Assembly: GCF_005517195.1 (NCBI RefSeq)
Contig: NZ_CP040244.1
Coordinates: 434,001-498,000, forward strand
DNA length: 64,000 bases
DNA from: Streptomyces vilmorinianum
Lineage (GTDB): Bacteria; Actinomycetota; Actinomycetes; Streptomycetales; Streptomycetaceae
Reading direction: 5' to 3'
In this document: in pieces, positions 52,270-62,429 of the stretch
Numbering within the stretch: the stretch's first letter is position 1
How the letters are laid out: each line of letters starts with the position of its first letter
Notes under the pieces: model-generated
Told to the model about the DNA's origin: nothing
Database searches by the model: none
The model's input: only the letters and a program-made list of their open reading frames with translations
Translations under genes and position numbers: made by a program

Positions 52270-52299
52270 GGCGGTACACCTCCGAAAAGGTGTACCGCC
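52270..52299 (-). terminator. Hairpin terminator after ppa
   Basis: GGCGGTACACCT (52270-52281) pairs perfectly with AGGTGTACCGCC (52288-52299); 12-bp stem, 6-base loop. On the minus strand it is followed by TTTCGC. It lies between ppa and the ThrE gene, which are both on the minus strand. Confidence 0.85.
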
Positions 52300-52324
52300 C
52301 GTCACACGATCACGGGGAACCCAC

Positions 52325-52819
52325 TCAGTGGGCGCCGCCCTGCGCCTCCAGGCGCTTGTAGGAGGCCTCGATCTCGGCCTCGGCCTCGGCGCGGCCGACC
52401 CAGTTGGCGCCCTCGACCGACTTGCCCGGCTCCAGGTCCTTGTAGACCTCGAAGAAGTGCTGGATCTCCAGGCGGTCGAACTCCGACACGTGGTGGATGT
52501 CGCGCAGGTGCTCGACGCGCGGGTCCGAGGCGGGGACGCACAGCAGCTTGTCGTCGCCGCCGGCCTCGTCCGTCATGCGGAACATGCCGATGGCGCGGCA
52601 CTTGATCAGGCAGCCGGGGAACGTCGGCTCGTCCAGGATGACCAGCGCGTCCAGCGGGTCGCCGTCCTCGCCGAGGGTGTTCTCGACGAAGCCGTAGTCG
52701 GCCGGGTAGCTGGTCGAGGTGAAGAGGCGACGGTCCAGGCGGATGCGACCCGTCTCGTGGTCGACCTCGTACTTGTTCCGCGACCCCTTCGGGATCTCGA
52801 TGGTGACGTCGAACTCCAC
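52325..52819 (-). CDS. ppa: Inorganic pyrophosphatase (family I)
   Basis: 164 residues. The active-site block [25 protein letters not shown] (key DGDPLDA) is intact, with further conserved [17 protein letters not shown] at the start and [12 protein letters not shown] near the end. It hydrolyses pyrophosphate from biosynthesis, including NRPS adenylation. The GTG at 52819 is chosen because GGAGGAGCC precedes it and it gives the family start [10 protein letters not shown]; an upstream in-frame ATG would add eight residues. Divergent from dacB. Confidence 0.96.
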   Translation of the reverse strand: MEFDVTIEIPKGSRNKYEVDHETGRIRLDRRLFTSTSYPADYGFVENTLGEDGDPLDALVILDEPTFPGCLIKCRAIGMFRMTDEAGGDDKLLCVPASDPRVEHLRDIHHVSEFDRLEIQHFFEVYKDLEPGKSVEGANWVGRAEAEAEIEASYKRLEAQGGAH

Positions 52820-52921
52820 GGGTGGCTCCTCCTGAATCAACACATGTGAATGCTTGCGGCAACGCGCAGTGATTAAGTGTCCCTCACGCCTGTGTGTGAT
52901 CGCGAAAGGGGCTGGTCAGCA

Positions 52922-54334
52922 ATGCCGGAGCCGAGGACGTGGCAGCTCACGGCGTGTTCTGCCGTACTCGGTCTGGCCCTCGCCGCCGGAGCGGTGGCCA
53001 CCGCCGGCCCGTGGGACTCCGGCCAGCGTAAGGCCGAGCGGGCCCGGGCGGCCGCCACGGCCCCCACAGGTGGCGCACATCACGCGCCCGCCGGGCCCCC
53101 GGCGGCCCCCTCCCGCCCCGCCCCGGCCCCCAGCGCCGCCGGCGTGCTCCGCGCGCTCGGTGCCCCGGACGCCACCCGCCCGGGTGACCTCGCCGCCACC
53201 CTCGTCCCGCTCCTCGCCGACCCCGGCCTCGGCCCGCTGCGCACCGCCTCGGTCGTCGACCTGACCACCGGGAAGCAGCTGTACGGGGAGGGCGCCACGA
53301 CCCCCATGACCCCGGCCTCCACCATCAAGATCGCCACCTCGGCGGCCGCCCTGTCCGCCCTCGGGCCCGACCACCGCATCCCCACCACCGTCGCGGCCTC
53401 CCCGGACGGCCGCACGCTCACCCTGGTCGGCGGCGGCGACCCCACCCTCGACCACGCCCGCCTCAAGGCACTGGCCACCGACACCGCCCGCGCCCTGAAG
53501 GGCCGCGGCGTCGCCTCCGTACGCCTCACCTACGACACGAGCCTCTACCAGGGCCCCACCCGCCACCCCATCGGCCCGAACGACAACCTCGCCCCCGTCA
53601 GCCCCCTCATGCTCGACGAGGGCCGCCTCGACCGCTCCGACAGCGGCCCCGCCCCGCGCACCGCCGACCCGGCCGGGGACACCGCCACCGCCTTCGCCGA
53701 GCTCCTCGCCAAGGCCGGGACGACCGTCCAGGGCGCCCCCGCCCCCGGCCGCGCCCCCCAGGAGGCCAAGGCCGCCCCCCTGGCCCGCACGTACTCCGCG
53801 CCGCTCTCCGCCCTCGTCGAGCGCACCCTCACCCACAGCGACAACGACCTCGCCGAGGCCCTCGCCCGACAGACCGCCCTCGCCCGCAAGCAGCCCGCGA
53901 GCTTCACCGGCGCCGGCAAAGCCGTCCGAACCGAGCTCACCACCCTCGGACTGCCGACCGCCGGTGCGAGGTTCGCCGACGGCAGCGGCCTGTCCCGCGA
54001 CAACCGGCTCTCCGCCGCCCTCCTCACCGGCCTCCTCACCCGCGCGGCCGACCCCGCCCGCCCCGCCCTGCGCCCCGTCCTCACCGGCCTGCCCGTCGGC
54101 GGCTTCAGCGGCACCCTCAAAGGCCGCTTCGACTCCGGCCCCGCCCTGAGCGGCGCAGGCCTCGTCCGCGCCAAGACCGGCACCCTCACAGGGGTCAACA
54201 CGCTCGCCGGAACCGTCGTCACCGCCGACGGCCGGCTGCTCGCCTTCGCGTTCCTCGCCGGCCGCACCCCCTCCCCCTACACGGCACAGCCCGCCCTCGA
54301 CCGCCTCTCCGCCGCCCTCGCCTCCCAGGGCTGA
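52922..54334 (+). CDS. dacB: D-alanyl-D-alanine carboxypeptidase/endopeptidase (PBP4 type)
   Basis: 470 residues with a signal peptide/anchor (LTACSAVLGLALAAGAVATA) and a Pro/Ala-rich linker. The penicillin-binding motifs are S133-TIK136 (active serine), S306-DN308 and K418-TG420. It trims or cross-hydrolyses peptidoglycan outside the membrane. The cysteine in the hydrophobic core does not make a clear lipobox. Upstream region (102 bases) is shared with ppa. Confidence 0.94.
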   Translation: MPEPRTWQLTACSAVLGLALAAGAVATAGPWDSGQRKAERARAAATAPTGGAHHAPAGPPAAPSRPAPAPSAAGVLRALGAPDATRPGDLAATLVPLLADPGLGPLRTASVVDLTTGKQLYGEGATTPMTPASTIKIATSAAALSALGPDHRIPTTVAASPDGRTLTLVGGGDPTLDHARLKALATDTARALKGRGVASVRLTYDTSLYQGPTRHPIGPNDNLAPVSPLMLDEGRLDRSDSGPAPRTADPAGDTATAFAELLAKAGTTVQGAPAPGRAPQEAKAAPLARTYSAPLSALVERTLTHSDNDLAEALARQTALARKQPASFTGAGKAVRTELTTLGLPTAGARFADGSGLSRDNRLSAALLTGLLTRAADPARPALRPVLTGLPVGGFSGTLKGRFDSGPALSGAGLVRAKTGTLTGVNTLAGTVVTADGRLLAFAFLAGRTPSPYTAQPALDRLSAALASQG

Positions 54335-54383
54335 ACAGGTCCGAAGCCTCACCGAACGGGCGCCGAGAACGTACGGTTGACGC

Positions 54384-55514
54384 ATGACGAGCATCGGTGG
54401 TGCCGAGATGGTCGACTGGAATCTCGCGGTCGCGACCGCGACCCGCCTGCTGAGGCCGGGTCCCGAAGTGAGCCGCGAGGAGGCCCGCGAGGTCGTCGCG
54501 GAACTACGCCGGCACGCCAAGGCGTCCGAGGAGCACGTCAGGGCCTTCACCCGGATGATCCCCGAGGGCCACGAACCACGGGACACCCCCGTCCTCGTCG
54601 TGGACCGGGCCGGCTGGGTCAGGGCCAACGTCGCGGGCTTCCGCGAACTGCTCTCCCCGCTCCTCGACAAGATGCAGGAACGCCGCTCGGGCACCCCCGG
54701 CGGCACCATGCTCGGCGCGGTCGGCGGCAAGGTCACCGGCGTCGAACTCGGCATGCTGCTGTCCTTCCTCGCCTCCCGCATCCTCGGCCAGTACGAGACC
54801 TTCGCCCCCGCCACCCGCGAACTGCCCGCCGGCGACAACGGCGGCGGACGACTCCTGCTCGTCGCCCCCAACATCGTCCACGTCGAGCGCGAACTCGCCG
54901 TCGCCCCCCACGACTTCAGGCTCTGGGTCTGCCTCCACGAGGAGACCCACCGCACCCAGTTCACCGCCGTCCCCTGGCTCCGTGACCACCTCCAGGGCGA
55001 GATCCAGTCATTCCTCGGCGCCACCGAGGTCGACCCCTCCACCGTCGTCGAGCGGCTGCGCGAGGCCGCCCAGGCCTTCGCCGGCGGCCGCCCCGAAGGC
55101 GAGGAGGGCGAACCCGCCCCCTCCCTCGTCGAACTCGTGCAGACCCCGGAACAGCGCGAGATCCTCGGCCGCCTCACGGCCGTCATGTCCCTCCTCGAAG
55201 GCCACGCCGACTACGTCATGGACGGCGTCGGCCCCCAGATCGTCCCCTCGGTCGCCGAGATCCGCGAGAAGTTCCAGCAACGGCGCGCCCGCGGCGCCTC
55301 CCGCCTCGACCTCGCCCTGCGCAAACTCCTCGGCCTCGACGCCAAGCTGCGCCAGTACCGCGACGGAGAGCGCTTCGTCCGGGCCGTCGTCGACCAGGTC
55401 GGCATGGACGGCTTCAACCGCGTCTGGACCTCACCGAACACGCTCCCCACCAAGGCGGAGATCGCCACACCGGCCGACTGGATCGCGAGGGTGCACCGTA
55501 AGGCAGACTCGTGA
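54384..55514 (+). CDS. Zinc-dependent metalloprotease-like protein (DUF2342, 'F420 biosynthesis-associated')
   Basis: 376 residues. The zinc motif HEETH (185-189) lies in LWVCLHEETHRTQF. The N-terminal GMLLSFLASRILGQYETFAP region and C-terminal RQYRDGERFVRAVVDQVGMDGFNRVW are typical of this actinobacterial family. Annotation often says coenzyme F420 biosynthesis-associated, but function is unproven. It is positioned between dacB and tilS as in related genomes as far as I remember. Confidence 0.9.
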   Translation: MTSIGGAEMVDWNLAVATATRLLRPGPEVSREEAREVVAELRRHAKASEEHVRAFTRMIPEGHEPRDTPVLVVDRAGWVRANVAGFRELLSPLLDKMQERRSGTPGGTMLGAVGGKVTGVELGMLLSFLASRILGQYETFAPATRELPAGDNGGGRLLLVAPNIVHVERELAVAPHDFRLWVCLHEETHRTQFTAVPWLRDHLQGEIQSFLGATEVDPSTVVERLREAAQAFAGGRPEGEEGEPAPSLVELVQTPEQREILGRLTAVMSLLEGHADYVMDGVGPQIVPSVAEIREKFQQRRARGASRLDLALRKLLGLDAKLRQYRDGERFVRAVVDQVGMDGFNRVWTSPNTLPTKAEIATPADWIARVHRKADS

Positions 55515-55710
55515 GACGGATGCGACGTACGACGGAAGAACCCGCCTCCAATCACCCGTCCGAGGGACCCTAGGCAAAGGGTGAGGCGTGCAATGCTCGG
55601 GTAACGGCCAGGTTCTGTCACCATCGACGCACTCTGAGTGACCGAAACCCCTCTTCCGACCGTTAAGACTCCGACCGAGGCACCCCACTCATTCACGAAG
55701 GGCACCGGAC

Positions 55711-56778
55711 ATGGGTCCCCATCCTGCGGTCGCGGCGATACGCCTGGCGGTCCGCCGCGTACTCCACGACGTTCTCACCGAGCACCACACCGACCCCGCC
55801 GCGCCACCCGGCGAGCACCCCCTGGTGCTGGTCGCCTGCTCCGGCGGCGCCGACTCCATGGCGCTCGCCTCCGCACTCGCCTTCGAGGCCCGCAAACTCG
55901 CCGTCCGCGCCGGCGGCATCACCGTCGACCACGGCCTCCAGGACGGCTCCGACCTGCGCGCCACCGAGGTCGCCGGACGCATGGCCGCGCTCGGCCTCGA
56001 CCCCGTCGAAGCCGTCGCCGTCACCGTCGGCCGGGAAACAAGGGTGGCGCACAGCGCCTCGATCAGGGGGGGTGGCGGGCGACGGGCGGGCGGACCGGAG
56101 GCCGCCGCCCGCGACGCCCGCTACGCCGCCCTCGACGAGGCCGCCCAGCGCCACGGCGCCGCCGCCGTCCTGCTCGGCCACACCCGCGACGACCAGGCGG
56201 AAACCGTTTTGCTCGGCCTCGCCCGCGGCTCCGGCATCCGCTCCCTGTCCGGCATGGCCGCCGTCTCCGGCGCCGCCGGACGCTACCGCCGCCCCTTCCT
56301 GGAGCTCGACCGGCAGACCGTCCGCAAGGCCTGCGTCGCCCAGGAACTCGCCGTCTGGGACGACCCCCACAACGCCGACCCCGCCTACACCCGCTCCCGG
56401 CTCCGCCACGAAGGCCTGCCCGCCCTGGAGAAAGCCCTCGGCAAGGGCGTCGTCGAAGCCCTCGCCCGGACGGCGCAACTCTCCCGCGACGACGCCGACG
56501 CCCTCGACTCCTGGGCCGCCGACGCCGAGGCGTCCGTACGGGACGAGGCCGGCCGGCTCGAATGCGCCAAGCTCTTCGGACTTCCGCCCGCCGTCCGCCG
56601 CCGCGTCCTGCGCCGCGCCATGATCGCCGAAGGCGCACCCGCCGGCTCCCTCTTCGCCCGCCACATCGAAGAGGTCGACCGGCTGATCACCGGATGGCGC
56701 GGCCAAGGGGCCATCAATCTGCCCGGCCGCGTCGAGGCACGACGGCAGGGTGGCAGACTGGTCATCCGGCAAGGCTGA
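55711..56778 (+). CDS. tilS: tRNA(Ile)-lysidine synthetase
   Basis: 355 residues. The PP-loop is SGGADS (44-49) and the ATP-pyrophosphatase domain continues through [20 protein letters not shown]. The C-terminal TilS domain follows ([19 protein letters not shown]). It makes lysidine on the AUA-reading isoleucine tRNA. The next gene, hpt, starts ~18 bases downstream; tilS-hpt-ftsH is a common bacterial order. Confidence 0.95.
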   Translation: MGPHPAVAAIRLAVRRVLHDVLTEHHTDPAAPPGEHPLVLVACSGGADSMALASALAFEARKLAVRAGGITVDHGLQDGSDLRATEVAGRMAALGLDPVEAVAVTVGRETRVAHSASIRGGGGRRAGGPEAAARDARYAALDEAAQRHGAAAVLLGHTRDDQAETVLLGLARGSGIRSLSGMAAVSGAAGRYRRPFLELDRQTVRKACVAQELAVWDDPHNADPAYTRSRLRHEGLPALEKALGKGVVEALARTAQLSRDDADALDSWAADAEASVRDEAGRLECAKLFGLPPAVRRRVLRRAMIAEGAPAGSLFARHIEEVDRLITGWRGQGAINLPGRVEARRQGGRLVIRQG

Positions 56779-56795
56779 CGCAAGCTGCAACGAAA

Positions 56796-57359
56796 GTGAC
56801 CCGGGTGAACGAGAAGGACATGGGCACCGACCTCAAGTCGGTGCTCATCACCAAGGAAGAGATCGACGCGAAACTGGCCGAGCTGGCCGCGAAGATCGAC
56901 GCGGAGTACGCGGGCAAGGACCTGCTCATCGTCGGAGTCCTCAAGGGCGCCGTGATGGTGATGGCGGACCTGGCGCGCGCGCTGTCCACCCCCGTCACCA
57001 TGGACTGGATGGCCGTCTCCTCCTACGGCGCCGGCACCCAGTCCTCCGGCGTCGTCCGGATCCTCAAGGACCTGGACACCGACATCAAGGGCAAGCACGT
57101 CCTGATCGTCGAGGACATCATCGACTCCGGTCTGACGCTGTCCTGGCTGCTGTCCAACCTCGGCTCGCGCGAGCCGGCCTCCCTCGAGGTCTGCACCCTG
57201 CTGCGCAAGCCGGACGCCGCCAAGGTCGCGATCGACGTGAAGTGGATCGGCTTCGACATCCCCAACGAGTTCGTCGTCGGCTACGGCCTGGACTACGCGG
57301 AGAAGTACCGCAACCTCCCCTTCGTCGGCACCCTGGCGCCGCACGTGTACGGAGGCTGA
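56796..57359 (+). CDS. hpt: Hypoxanthine phosphoribosyltransferase
   Basis: About 187 residues with the phosphoribosyl pyrophosphate loop [14 protein letters not shown] and the flexible-loop region [17 protein letters not shown]; the conserved K/D of [12 protein letters not shown] is near the C-terminus. It salvages hypoxanthine/guanine. Start is uncertain: GTG 56796, GTG 56805 or ATG 56820 are all in frame and all have weak ribosome sites; the longer forms keep the family-typical [11 protein letters not shown]. Confidence 0.92.
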   Translation: MTRVNEKDMGTDLKSVLITKEEIDAKLAELAAKIDAEYAGKDLLIVGVLKGAVMVMADLARALSTPVTMDWMAVSSYGAGTQSSGVVRILKDLDTDIKGKHVLIVEDIIDSGLTLSWLLSNLGSREPASLEVCTLLRKPDAAKVAIDVKWIGFDIPNEFVVGYGLDYAEKYRNLPFVGTLAPHVYGG

Positions 57360-57497
57360 CGCCCGGGGAACCCGGACCGCCCTCCCGCCGTTGGAGCAAG
57401 GGAAGGCGGTCACGGGCCACCATGCTGAGGTACCGTCCGAAGAACAGCTTTTTCTCATAGCAGCTCTCACAGCAGCATTTACCTACGGGCAGGAGGG

Positions 57498-57517
57498 ACG
57501 GAGCGTTCTCGCTCCGT
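57498..57517 (+). promoter_or_regulatory. Hairpin between the Shine-Dalgarno and the start codon of ftsH
   Basis: ACGGAGCG (57498-57505) and CGCTCCGT (57510-57517) form an 8-bp stem with a TTCT loop. The strong AGGAGGG (57491-57497) ends just before it and ATG 57522 follows 4 bases after. Unfolded, the spacing is 24 bases, too long; folded it becomes about 4. The hairpin thus probably controls ftsH translation. Confidence 0.7.
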
Positions 57518-57521
57518 ATGG

Positions 57522-59555
57522 ATGGACGTGAAGCGATACTTCCGTGGGCCGGTCATGTGGATCGTGCTGGCCGTCCTCGCCGTGGTCGTGCTGATGCAGG
57601 TCGTCGGCTCGTCCGAGGGCTACAAGACGGTGGACACCAGCAAGGTCGTCCAGGCGATCAATGACAAGCAGGCCGACCAGGTCAAGCTGACGACCGGCGA
57701 CGAGCAGGTCATCAAGGTCGAGCTCAAGAAGGGCGCCGACAAGAACAAGTACGGCGGCAGCACCAAGATCCAGGCCAGCTACATCGGTGACCAGGGCGCC
57801 AACCTGACCACCACGCTCCAGGACCAGGCCGCCTCCGGCGCCCTGGACAAGGGCTACACCGTCTCCCCGGAGCGCCAGAGCCCGTTCCTGTCGGTGCTGT
57901 TCTCGCTGCTCCCCTTCGTCCTCATCGTGGTCGTCTTCCTGTTCCTGATGAACCAGATGCAGGGCGGCGGCTCCCGAGTCATGAACTTCGGGAAGTCCAA
58001 GGCCAAGCTGATCACCAAGGACACCCCGAAGACCACCTTCGCCGACGTGGCGGGCTCCGACGAGGCCGTCGAGGAGCTCCACGAGATCAAGGAGTTCCTC
58101 CAGGAGCCCGCGAAGTTCCAGGCCGTCGGCGCCAAGATCCCCAAGGGCGTGCTGCTCTACGGCCCGCCCGGAACCGGCAAGACCCTCCTCGCACGCGCCG
58201 TCGCGGGCGAGGCCGGCGTGCCGTTCTACTCGATCTCCGGATCCGACTTCGTCGAGATGTTCGTCGGTGTCGGCGCCTCCCGTGTCCGCGACCTCTTCGA
58301 GCAGGCCAAGGCGAACGCCCCGGCGATCGTCTTCGTCGACGAGATCGACGCCGTCGGCCGACACCGCGGCGCCGGACTCGGCGGCGGCCACGACGAGCGC
58401 GAGCAGACCCTCAACCAGCTCCTCGTCGAGATGGACGGCTTCGACGTGAAGGGCGGCGTCATCCTGATCGCCGCCACCAACCGGCCCGACATCCTCGACC
58501 CGGCGCTCCTGCGCCCCGGCCGCTTCGACCGGCAGATCGCCGTCGACCGCCCGGACATGCAGGGCCGACTGGAGATCCTCAAGGTCCACCAGAAGGGCAA
58601 GCCGGTCGCCCCGGACGTCGACCTGGGCGCCGTCGCCCGCCGGACCCCGGGCTTCACCGGTGCCGATCTCTCCAACGTCCTGAACGAGGCGGCGCTCCTC
58701 ACCGCCCGCTCGGACAAGAAGCTGATCGACAACCACTCCCTGGACGAGGCGATCGACCGCGTGGTCGCGGGCCCGCAGAAGCGGACCCGGATCATGTCGG
58801 ACAAGGAGAAGAAGATCACCGCGTACCACGAGGGCGGTCACGCCCTGGTCGCGGCGGCCTCGCCGAACTCCGACCCGGTCCACAAGATCACGATCCTGTC
58901 CCGCGGCCGGGCCCTCGGCTACACGATGGTGCTCCCGGACGAGGACAAGTACTCGACCACGCGCAACGAGATGCTCGACCAGCTGGCCTACATGCTGGGC
59001 GGGCGCGCGGCCGAGGAGCTCGTCTTCCACGACCCGACCACGGGCGCGGCGAACGACATCGAGAAGGCCACGGCCACCGCACGCGCGATGGTCACGCAGT
59101 ACGGCATGACCGAGCGGCTCGGCGCGATCAAGTTCGGCGGCGACAACACCGAACCGTTCCTCGGCCGTGAGATGGCGCACCAGCGCGACTACTCGGAAGA
59201 GGTCGCCGCGCTGGTCGACGAAGAGGTCAAGAAGCTCATCGAGACCGCGCACAACGAGGCGTGGGAGATCCTCGTCGAGAACCGCGACGTCCTCGACAAC
59301 CTGGTCCTGCAGCTCCTCGAGAAGGAGACGCTGGGCAAGGAGGAGATCGCCGAGATCTTCGCCCCGATCGTCAAGCGCCCGGCCCGCCCGGCCTGGACCG
59401 GCTCGGCCCGCCGCACGCCCTCCACGCGCCCGCCGGTGCTCTCCCCCAAGGAGCTCGCACTGACCAACGGCGCGAACGGCTCGTCGGCCACGACGCCCAC
59501 GGTGGACACCACCAAGGGCATCGAGGTCGCCCCGGAGGAGGCCCCGGAGGCCTGA
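57522..59555 (+). CDS. ftsH: ATP-dependent zinc metalloprotease FtsH
   Basis: 677 residues. Two membrane segments ([18 protein letters not shown] and [21 protein letters not shown], given by [14 protein letters not shown]) flank an outside domain. The AAA module has Walker A GPPGTGKT (from 214) and Walker B IVFVDEID; the protease has HEGGH (436-440). The C-terminal ~60 residues are a disordered Pro/Thr-rich tail. It degrades membrane and regulatory proteins. The ATG at 57522 gives the canonical [10 protein letters not shown]; an ATG at 57518 is out of frame. Confidence 0.97.
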   Translation: MDVKRYFRGPVMWIVLAVLAVVVLMQVVGSSEGYKTVDTSKVVQAINDKQADQVKLTTGDEQVIKVELKKGADKNKYGGSTKIQASYIGDQGANLTTTLQDQAASGALDKGYTVSPERQSPFLSVLFSLLPFVLIVVVFLFLMNQMQGGGSRVMNFGKSKAKLITKDTPKTTFADVAGSDEAVEELHEIKEFLQEPAKFQAVGAKIPKGVLLYGPPGTGKTLLARAVAGEAGVPFYSISGSDFVEMFVGVGASRVRDLFEQAKANAPAIVFVDEIDAVGRHRGAGLGGGHDEREQTLNQLLVEMDGFDVKGGVILIAATNRPDILDPALLRPGRFDRQIAVDRPDMQGRLEILKVHQKGKPVAPDVDLGAVARRTPGFTGADLSNVLNEAALLTARSDKKLIDNHSLDEAIDRVVAGPQKRTRIMSDKEKKITAYHEGGHALVAAASPNSDPVHKITILSRGRALGYTMVLPDEDKYSTTRNEMLDQLAYMLGGRAAEELVFHDPTTGAANDIEKATATARAMVTQYGMTERLGAIKFGGDNTEPFLGREMAHQRDYSEEVAALVDEEVKKLIETAHNEAWEILVENRDVLDNLVLQLLEKETLGKEEIAEIFAPIVKRPARPAWTGSARRTPSTRPPVLSPKELALTNGANGSSATTPTVDTTKGIEVAPEEAPEA

Positions 59556-59575
59556 CCGGACCGACCCGGAATGGA

Positions 59576-59621
59576 TGCCGCGCCCCGACAGGTTTTAGCC
59601 TGTGGGGGCGCGGCATTTTTT
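59576..59621 (+). terminator. Intrinsic terminator with T-tract after ftsH
   Basis: A 17-bp stem with one G/G mismatch (TGCCGCGCCCC at 59576-59586 against GGGGCGCGGCA ending 59615), loop TTTTAG at 59593-59598, followed by TTTTTT (59616-59621). It separates ftsH from folE. Confidence 0.93.
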
Positions 59622-59652
59622 CGCGCCATGAGTCAGACGGAACGAGGCACAG

Positions 59653-60258
59653 ATGACCGACCCGGTGACGCTGGACGGCGAGGGCACGATCGGCGAGTTC
59701 GACGAGAAGCGCGCCGAGAACGCCGTACGAGAGCTCCTCATCGCGGTCGGCGAGGATCCTGACCGCGAGGGGCTACGGGAGACGCCGGCGCGCGTTGCGC
59801 GGGCGTACAGGGAGCTTCTGTCGGGGATGCGGCAGGAGCCCGAGGACGTCCTGACGACGACGTTCGACCTAGGGCACGACGAGATGGTCCTCGTGAAGGA
59901 CATCGAACTGGTGTCCTTCTGTGAGCATCATTTGCTCCCATTTCATGGCGTAGCTCACGTTGGTTACATTCCGGCCGAAACGGGCAAGATTACCGGCCTG
60001 TCGAAGCTGGCTCGACTTGTCGACGTCTTCGCTCGTCGTCCGCAGGTGCAGGAGCGGCTGACGACTCAGATCGCGGATTCGCTCATGAAAATTCTTGAGG
60101 CCCGTGGCGCGATCGTCGTCATCGAGGCCGAGCACATGTGCATGTCGCTGCGCGGCATCCGCAAGCCGGGCGCGAAGACGACGACCTCGGCGGTACGTGG
60201 CCAACTGCGTGACGCTACGACACGCGCCGAGGCCATGTCCCTGATATTGGCTCGTTAG
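59653..60258 (+). CDS. folE: GTP cyclohydrolase I
   Basis: 201 residues with the zinc/catalytic motifs [10 protein letters not shown] and [12 protein letters not shown]. First step of folate synthesis. Between about 59920 and 60120 many codons end in A or T (for example TTTGCTCCCATTTCATGG), unlike the flanking genes. It faces the minus-strand folate operon, which shares its pathway. Confidence 0.96.
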   Translation: MTDPVTLDGEGTIGEFDEKRAENAVRELLIAVGEDPDREGLRETPARVARAYRELLSGMRQEPEDVLTTTFDLGHDEMVLVKDIELVSFCEHHLLPFHGVAHVGYIPAETGKITGLSKLARLVDVFARRPQVQERLTTQIADSLMKILEARGAIVVIEAEHMCMSLRGIRKPGAKTTTSAVRGQLRDATTRAEAMSLILAR

Positions 60259-60277
60259 GAGCCAGCCGTCCGGCAGG

Positions 60278-60763
60278 TCAGGCCACCGGGGCCGTGCCCT
60301 TGCCGTTTTCCTCGTCCTCCGGGAGTTTGCAGACCCGCTCCAGGAAGAGGGCCGCGGCGATGACGCCGATGCCCGCCAGGACCGAGAAGCCGGCGTAGAT
60401 CGCCTGGTCCCGGCGGGCCGGGACGTCGAGGGAGCCGAGCAGGAAGACGCCCACGCCGCCGTACATGCCGGCGACGAGGGCGGCGACCAGGGCGCTGGCC
60501 TGGCCGAAGACCACCGCGCGGGCCGCCATCAGTGGTTCCACGCCCTTCGCGCCGGGGCGGCGCTCGCGCTGGGCCTTGAGGCGGGAGCGGATGGAGAGGG
60601 CCGTCGCGGTCAGGACGGCCGCGATCGCCGCGAGAACGATCGGTGCGGCGAGCGGCACGCTGGGCAGGGTGCCCACCGCGTCCCAGAGGCGTGCGCCGCC
60701 CCAGGACAGGATTCCGGCCACGATGAACAGTCCGGCGAGCACCTTGAGCCGCAGTTGTTTCAC
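60278..60763 (-). CDS. DUF3180 membrane protein
   Basis: 161 residues with four membrane segments (LKVLAGLFIVAGILSWGGARL, APIVLAAIAAVLTATALSI given by APIVLAAIAAVLTATAL, and two more). DUF3180 proteins are found in actinobacterial folate operons with no assigned function. The GTG at 60763 follows AAGGACACCC. Last gene of the minus-strand fol operon. Confidence 0.9.
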   Translation of the reverse strand: MKQLRLKVLAGLFIVAGILSWGGARLWDAVGTLPSVPLAAPIVLAAIAAVLTATALSIRSRLKAQRERRPGAKGVEPLMAARAVVFGQASALVAALVAGMYGGVGVFLLGSLDVPARRDQAIYAGFSVLAGIGVIAAALFLERVCKLPEDEENGKGTAPVA

Positions 60764-60813
60764 CGGGTGTCCTTCGTTTCGTCTCGGGGGGGCCGTCCCC
60801 ACGAGCGTAACGA

Positions 60814-61413
60814 CTACTCGGGCAGACGGAGTTCCAGGTCGACACGCGGCACGACGCCGTCGTGGCCGACCGCCGCCAGCAGGTCCGAGACCGGGCCGCG
60901 GCCGGGCAGCTGGGCCTCGGGGTCGACGTCGTGCCAGGGGGCGAGGACGAAGGCGCGCTGGTGGGCGCGGGGGTGGGGGAGCGTGAGGACGGGGTCGTCG
61001 GAGACCACGTCGGCGTACGTCACGATGTCGACGTCGATGGTGCGCGCGCCCCAGCGCTCGTCGCGGACCCGGTGGAAGGCCTCCTCGATCGCGTGGGCCC
61101 GCTCCAGGAGGGAGCTGGGCGGCAGCGTGGTCTTCACCAGGGCGACGGCGTTGAGGTACGAGGGCTGGGAGCCGGGCTCGACGCCCCAGGGCTCCGTCTC
61201 GTAGACGGGGGAGACGGCCTTGACCCGCAGGCCCGGGGTGTCCTCCAGGGCGTCGACGGCGCCCTGGAGGTTCTCCAGGCGGTTGCCGAGGTTGGCGCCG
61301 AGCGCGATGACGGCCCACTTGGGGTTGGAGAGCGTCACGTCGGCGGCGTCGACCGTCTCGACGACGGAGGCCGGTACGGGCTGCACGGTGGGGTCGCTGT
61401 GCGTGGCTTTCAT
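60814..61413 (-). CDS. folK: 2-amino-4-hydroxy-6-hydroxymethyldihydropteridine pyrophosphokinase
   Basis: 199 residues. Substrate and ATP motifs ALGANLGNR, WGARTIDVDIVTY and LPHPRAHQRAFVLAPW are complete. The first ~30 residues are a variable leader (MKATHSDPTVQPVPASVVET, continuing). It pyrophosphorylates the pterin for FolP. The start overlaps the folB stop by 4 bases. Confidence 0.95.
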   Translation of the reverse strand: MKATHSDPTVQPVPASVVETVDAADVTLSNPKWAVIALGANLGNRLENLQGAVDALEDTPGLRVKAVSPVYETEPWGVEPGSQPSYLNAVALVKTTLPPSSLLERAHAIEEAFHRVRDERWGARTIDVDIVTYADVVSDDPVLTLPHPRAHQRAFVLAPWHDVDPEAQLPGRGPVSDLLAAVGHDGVVPRVDLELRLPE

Positions 61414-61769
61414 ACTCGGCTCCGGGTGATGGTGATGGTCACGTCGTCGAAGGGGACCGTGATCGGCGCGTCCGGCTTGTGGACGACGACCTCGACCTCC
61501 TGGACGCCGGCGTGCTTGAGGCACTGCTCGGCGATCCGCTCGGCGAGGGTCTCGATCAGGTCCACGGGCTCGCCCTGGACGACATCGACGACTTCCTCCG
61601 CGACGACGCCGTAGTGCACGGTCTTCGTCAGGTCGTCGTCGGCGGCCGCGGGGCGGGTGTCCAGGCCGAGGACGAGGTCCACGATGAAGGTCTGGCCTTC
61701 CTCGCGCTCCTTGGGGAAGACGCCGTGGTGTCCTCGGGCCTTGAGGCCGCGCAGCGCGACACGATCCAC
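61410..61769 (-). CDS. folB: Dihydroneopterin aldolase
   Basis: 119 residues with the family core VALRGLKARGHHGVFPKERE and ETLAERIAEQCL. It splits dihydroneopterin to the pterin substrate of FolK. The GTG start at 61769 has AGGAG 8 bases upstream. Overlaps folK. Confidence 0.95.
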   Translation of the reverse strand: MDRVALRGLKARGHHGVFPKEREEGQTFIVDLVLGLDTRPAAADDDLTKTVHYGVVAEEVVDVVQGEPVDLIETLAERIAEQCLKHAGVQEVEVVVHKPDAPITVPFDDVTITITRSRV

Positions 61770-61970
61770 GCGAATCACTCCTGCTGTCGTAGTTCTTGGG
61801 CCACGCAGCCGGGTGCGGACGGCCGGGTGTCCAGCATCGAATCTACCCGCGGGCATCGACAGCGCTTGCCCACGGGGGCTGAGGCGAGGGGCACAGGGGC
61901 TGGGTGCGGCCCCTACCCAGAGCGCCGGATTCCAATCCCCGTGGACACCCGAAAAGCCCAGGGAACCCGC

Positions 61971-62429
61971 TCAGGCGCCGGGTTCCCCGTCCTCGTCCTC
62001 GTCCGATTCGGCGAGTACGGGGGAGCCGTGGTGGGACCAGACCTTCCAGCCCTCGAATGTGCGGCGGAACACATTGGTGGCGACCACGAGCTGGCCCACG
62101 AGGGGCCCGAGCTCGGCTCCGTCCTCGGCCGGTCCGCCGCTGAGGATGTTCTCGGTGCAGGTGACGACGGCCACATCTCCGGCGAGGGAGACCTGGACAT
62201 CTGTCAGGAAGAACTGGATGTACTCGGTGTTCGCCATGATCAGGGCGTACGAGCGGAGGACCTCGCCGCGGCCGGCGAGCACGGGCCAGCCGGGGTGGAC
62301 GCAGCTGACGGGGGTGGCGCCGTCGTCGAGCCAGAGCTCGGAGATCCCCTCGAAGTCGCCGCGTTCCATCGCCTCGTAGAAGGCGGTGTTGGCGGCTTCG
62401 ACCGCCTCGGTGTCGGTCCGGCGGGTCAC
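61971..62429 (-). CDS. NTF2/SnoaL-like protein within the folate operon
   Basis: 152 residues with the DUF4440/SnoaL opening VEAANTAFYEAMERGDFEGISELW and core HPGWPVLAGRGEVLRSY. The acidic tail (ESDEDEDGEPGA) is disordered. It is inserted between folP and folB, and its GTG start overlaps the folP stop. No role in folate synthesis is known; a ligand-binding or detoxifying function is possible. Confidence 0.88.
   Translation of the reverse strand: MTRRTDTEAVEAANTAFYEAMERGDFEGISELWLDDGATPVSCVHPGWPVLAGRGEVLRSYALIMANTEYIQFFLTDVQVSLAGDVAVVTCTENILSGGPAEDGAELGPLVGQLVVATNVFRRTFEGWKVWSHHGSPVLAESDEDEDGEPGA

Noticed and set aside
61824..61951. 10-bp inverted repeat (CGGGTGTCCA / TGGACACCCG) around the gap between folB and the NTF2-like gene
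   Set aside because: Resembles the ends of the 2980 element only in a few bases, with no palindromic interior; too short to call a mobile element.
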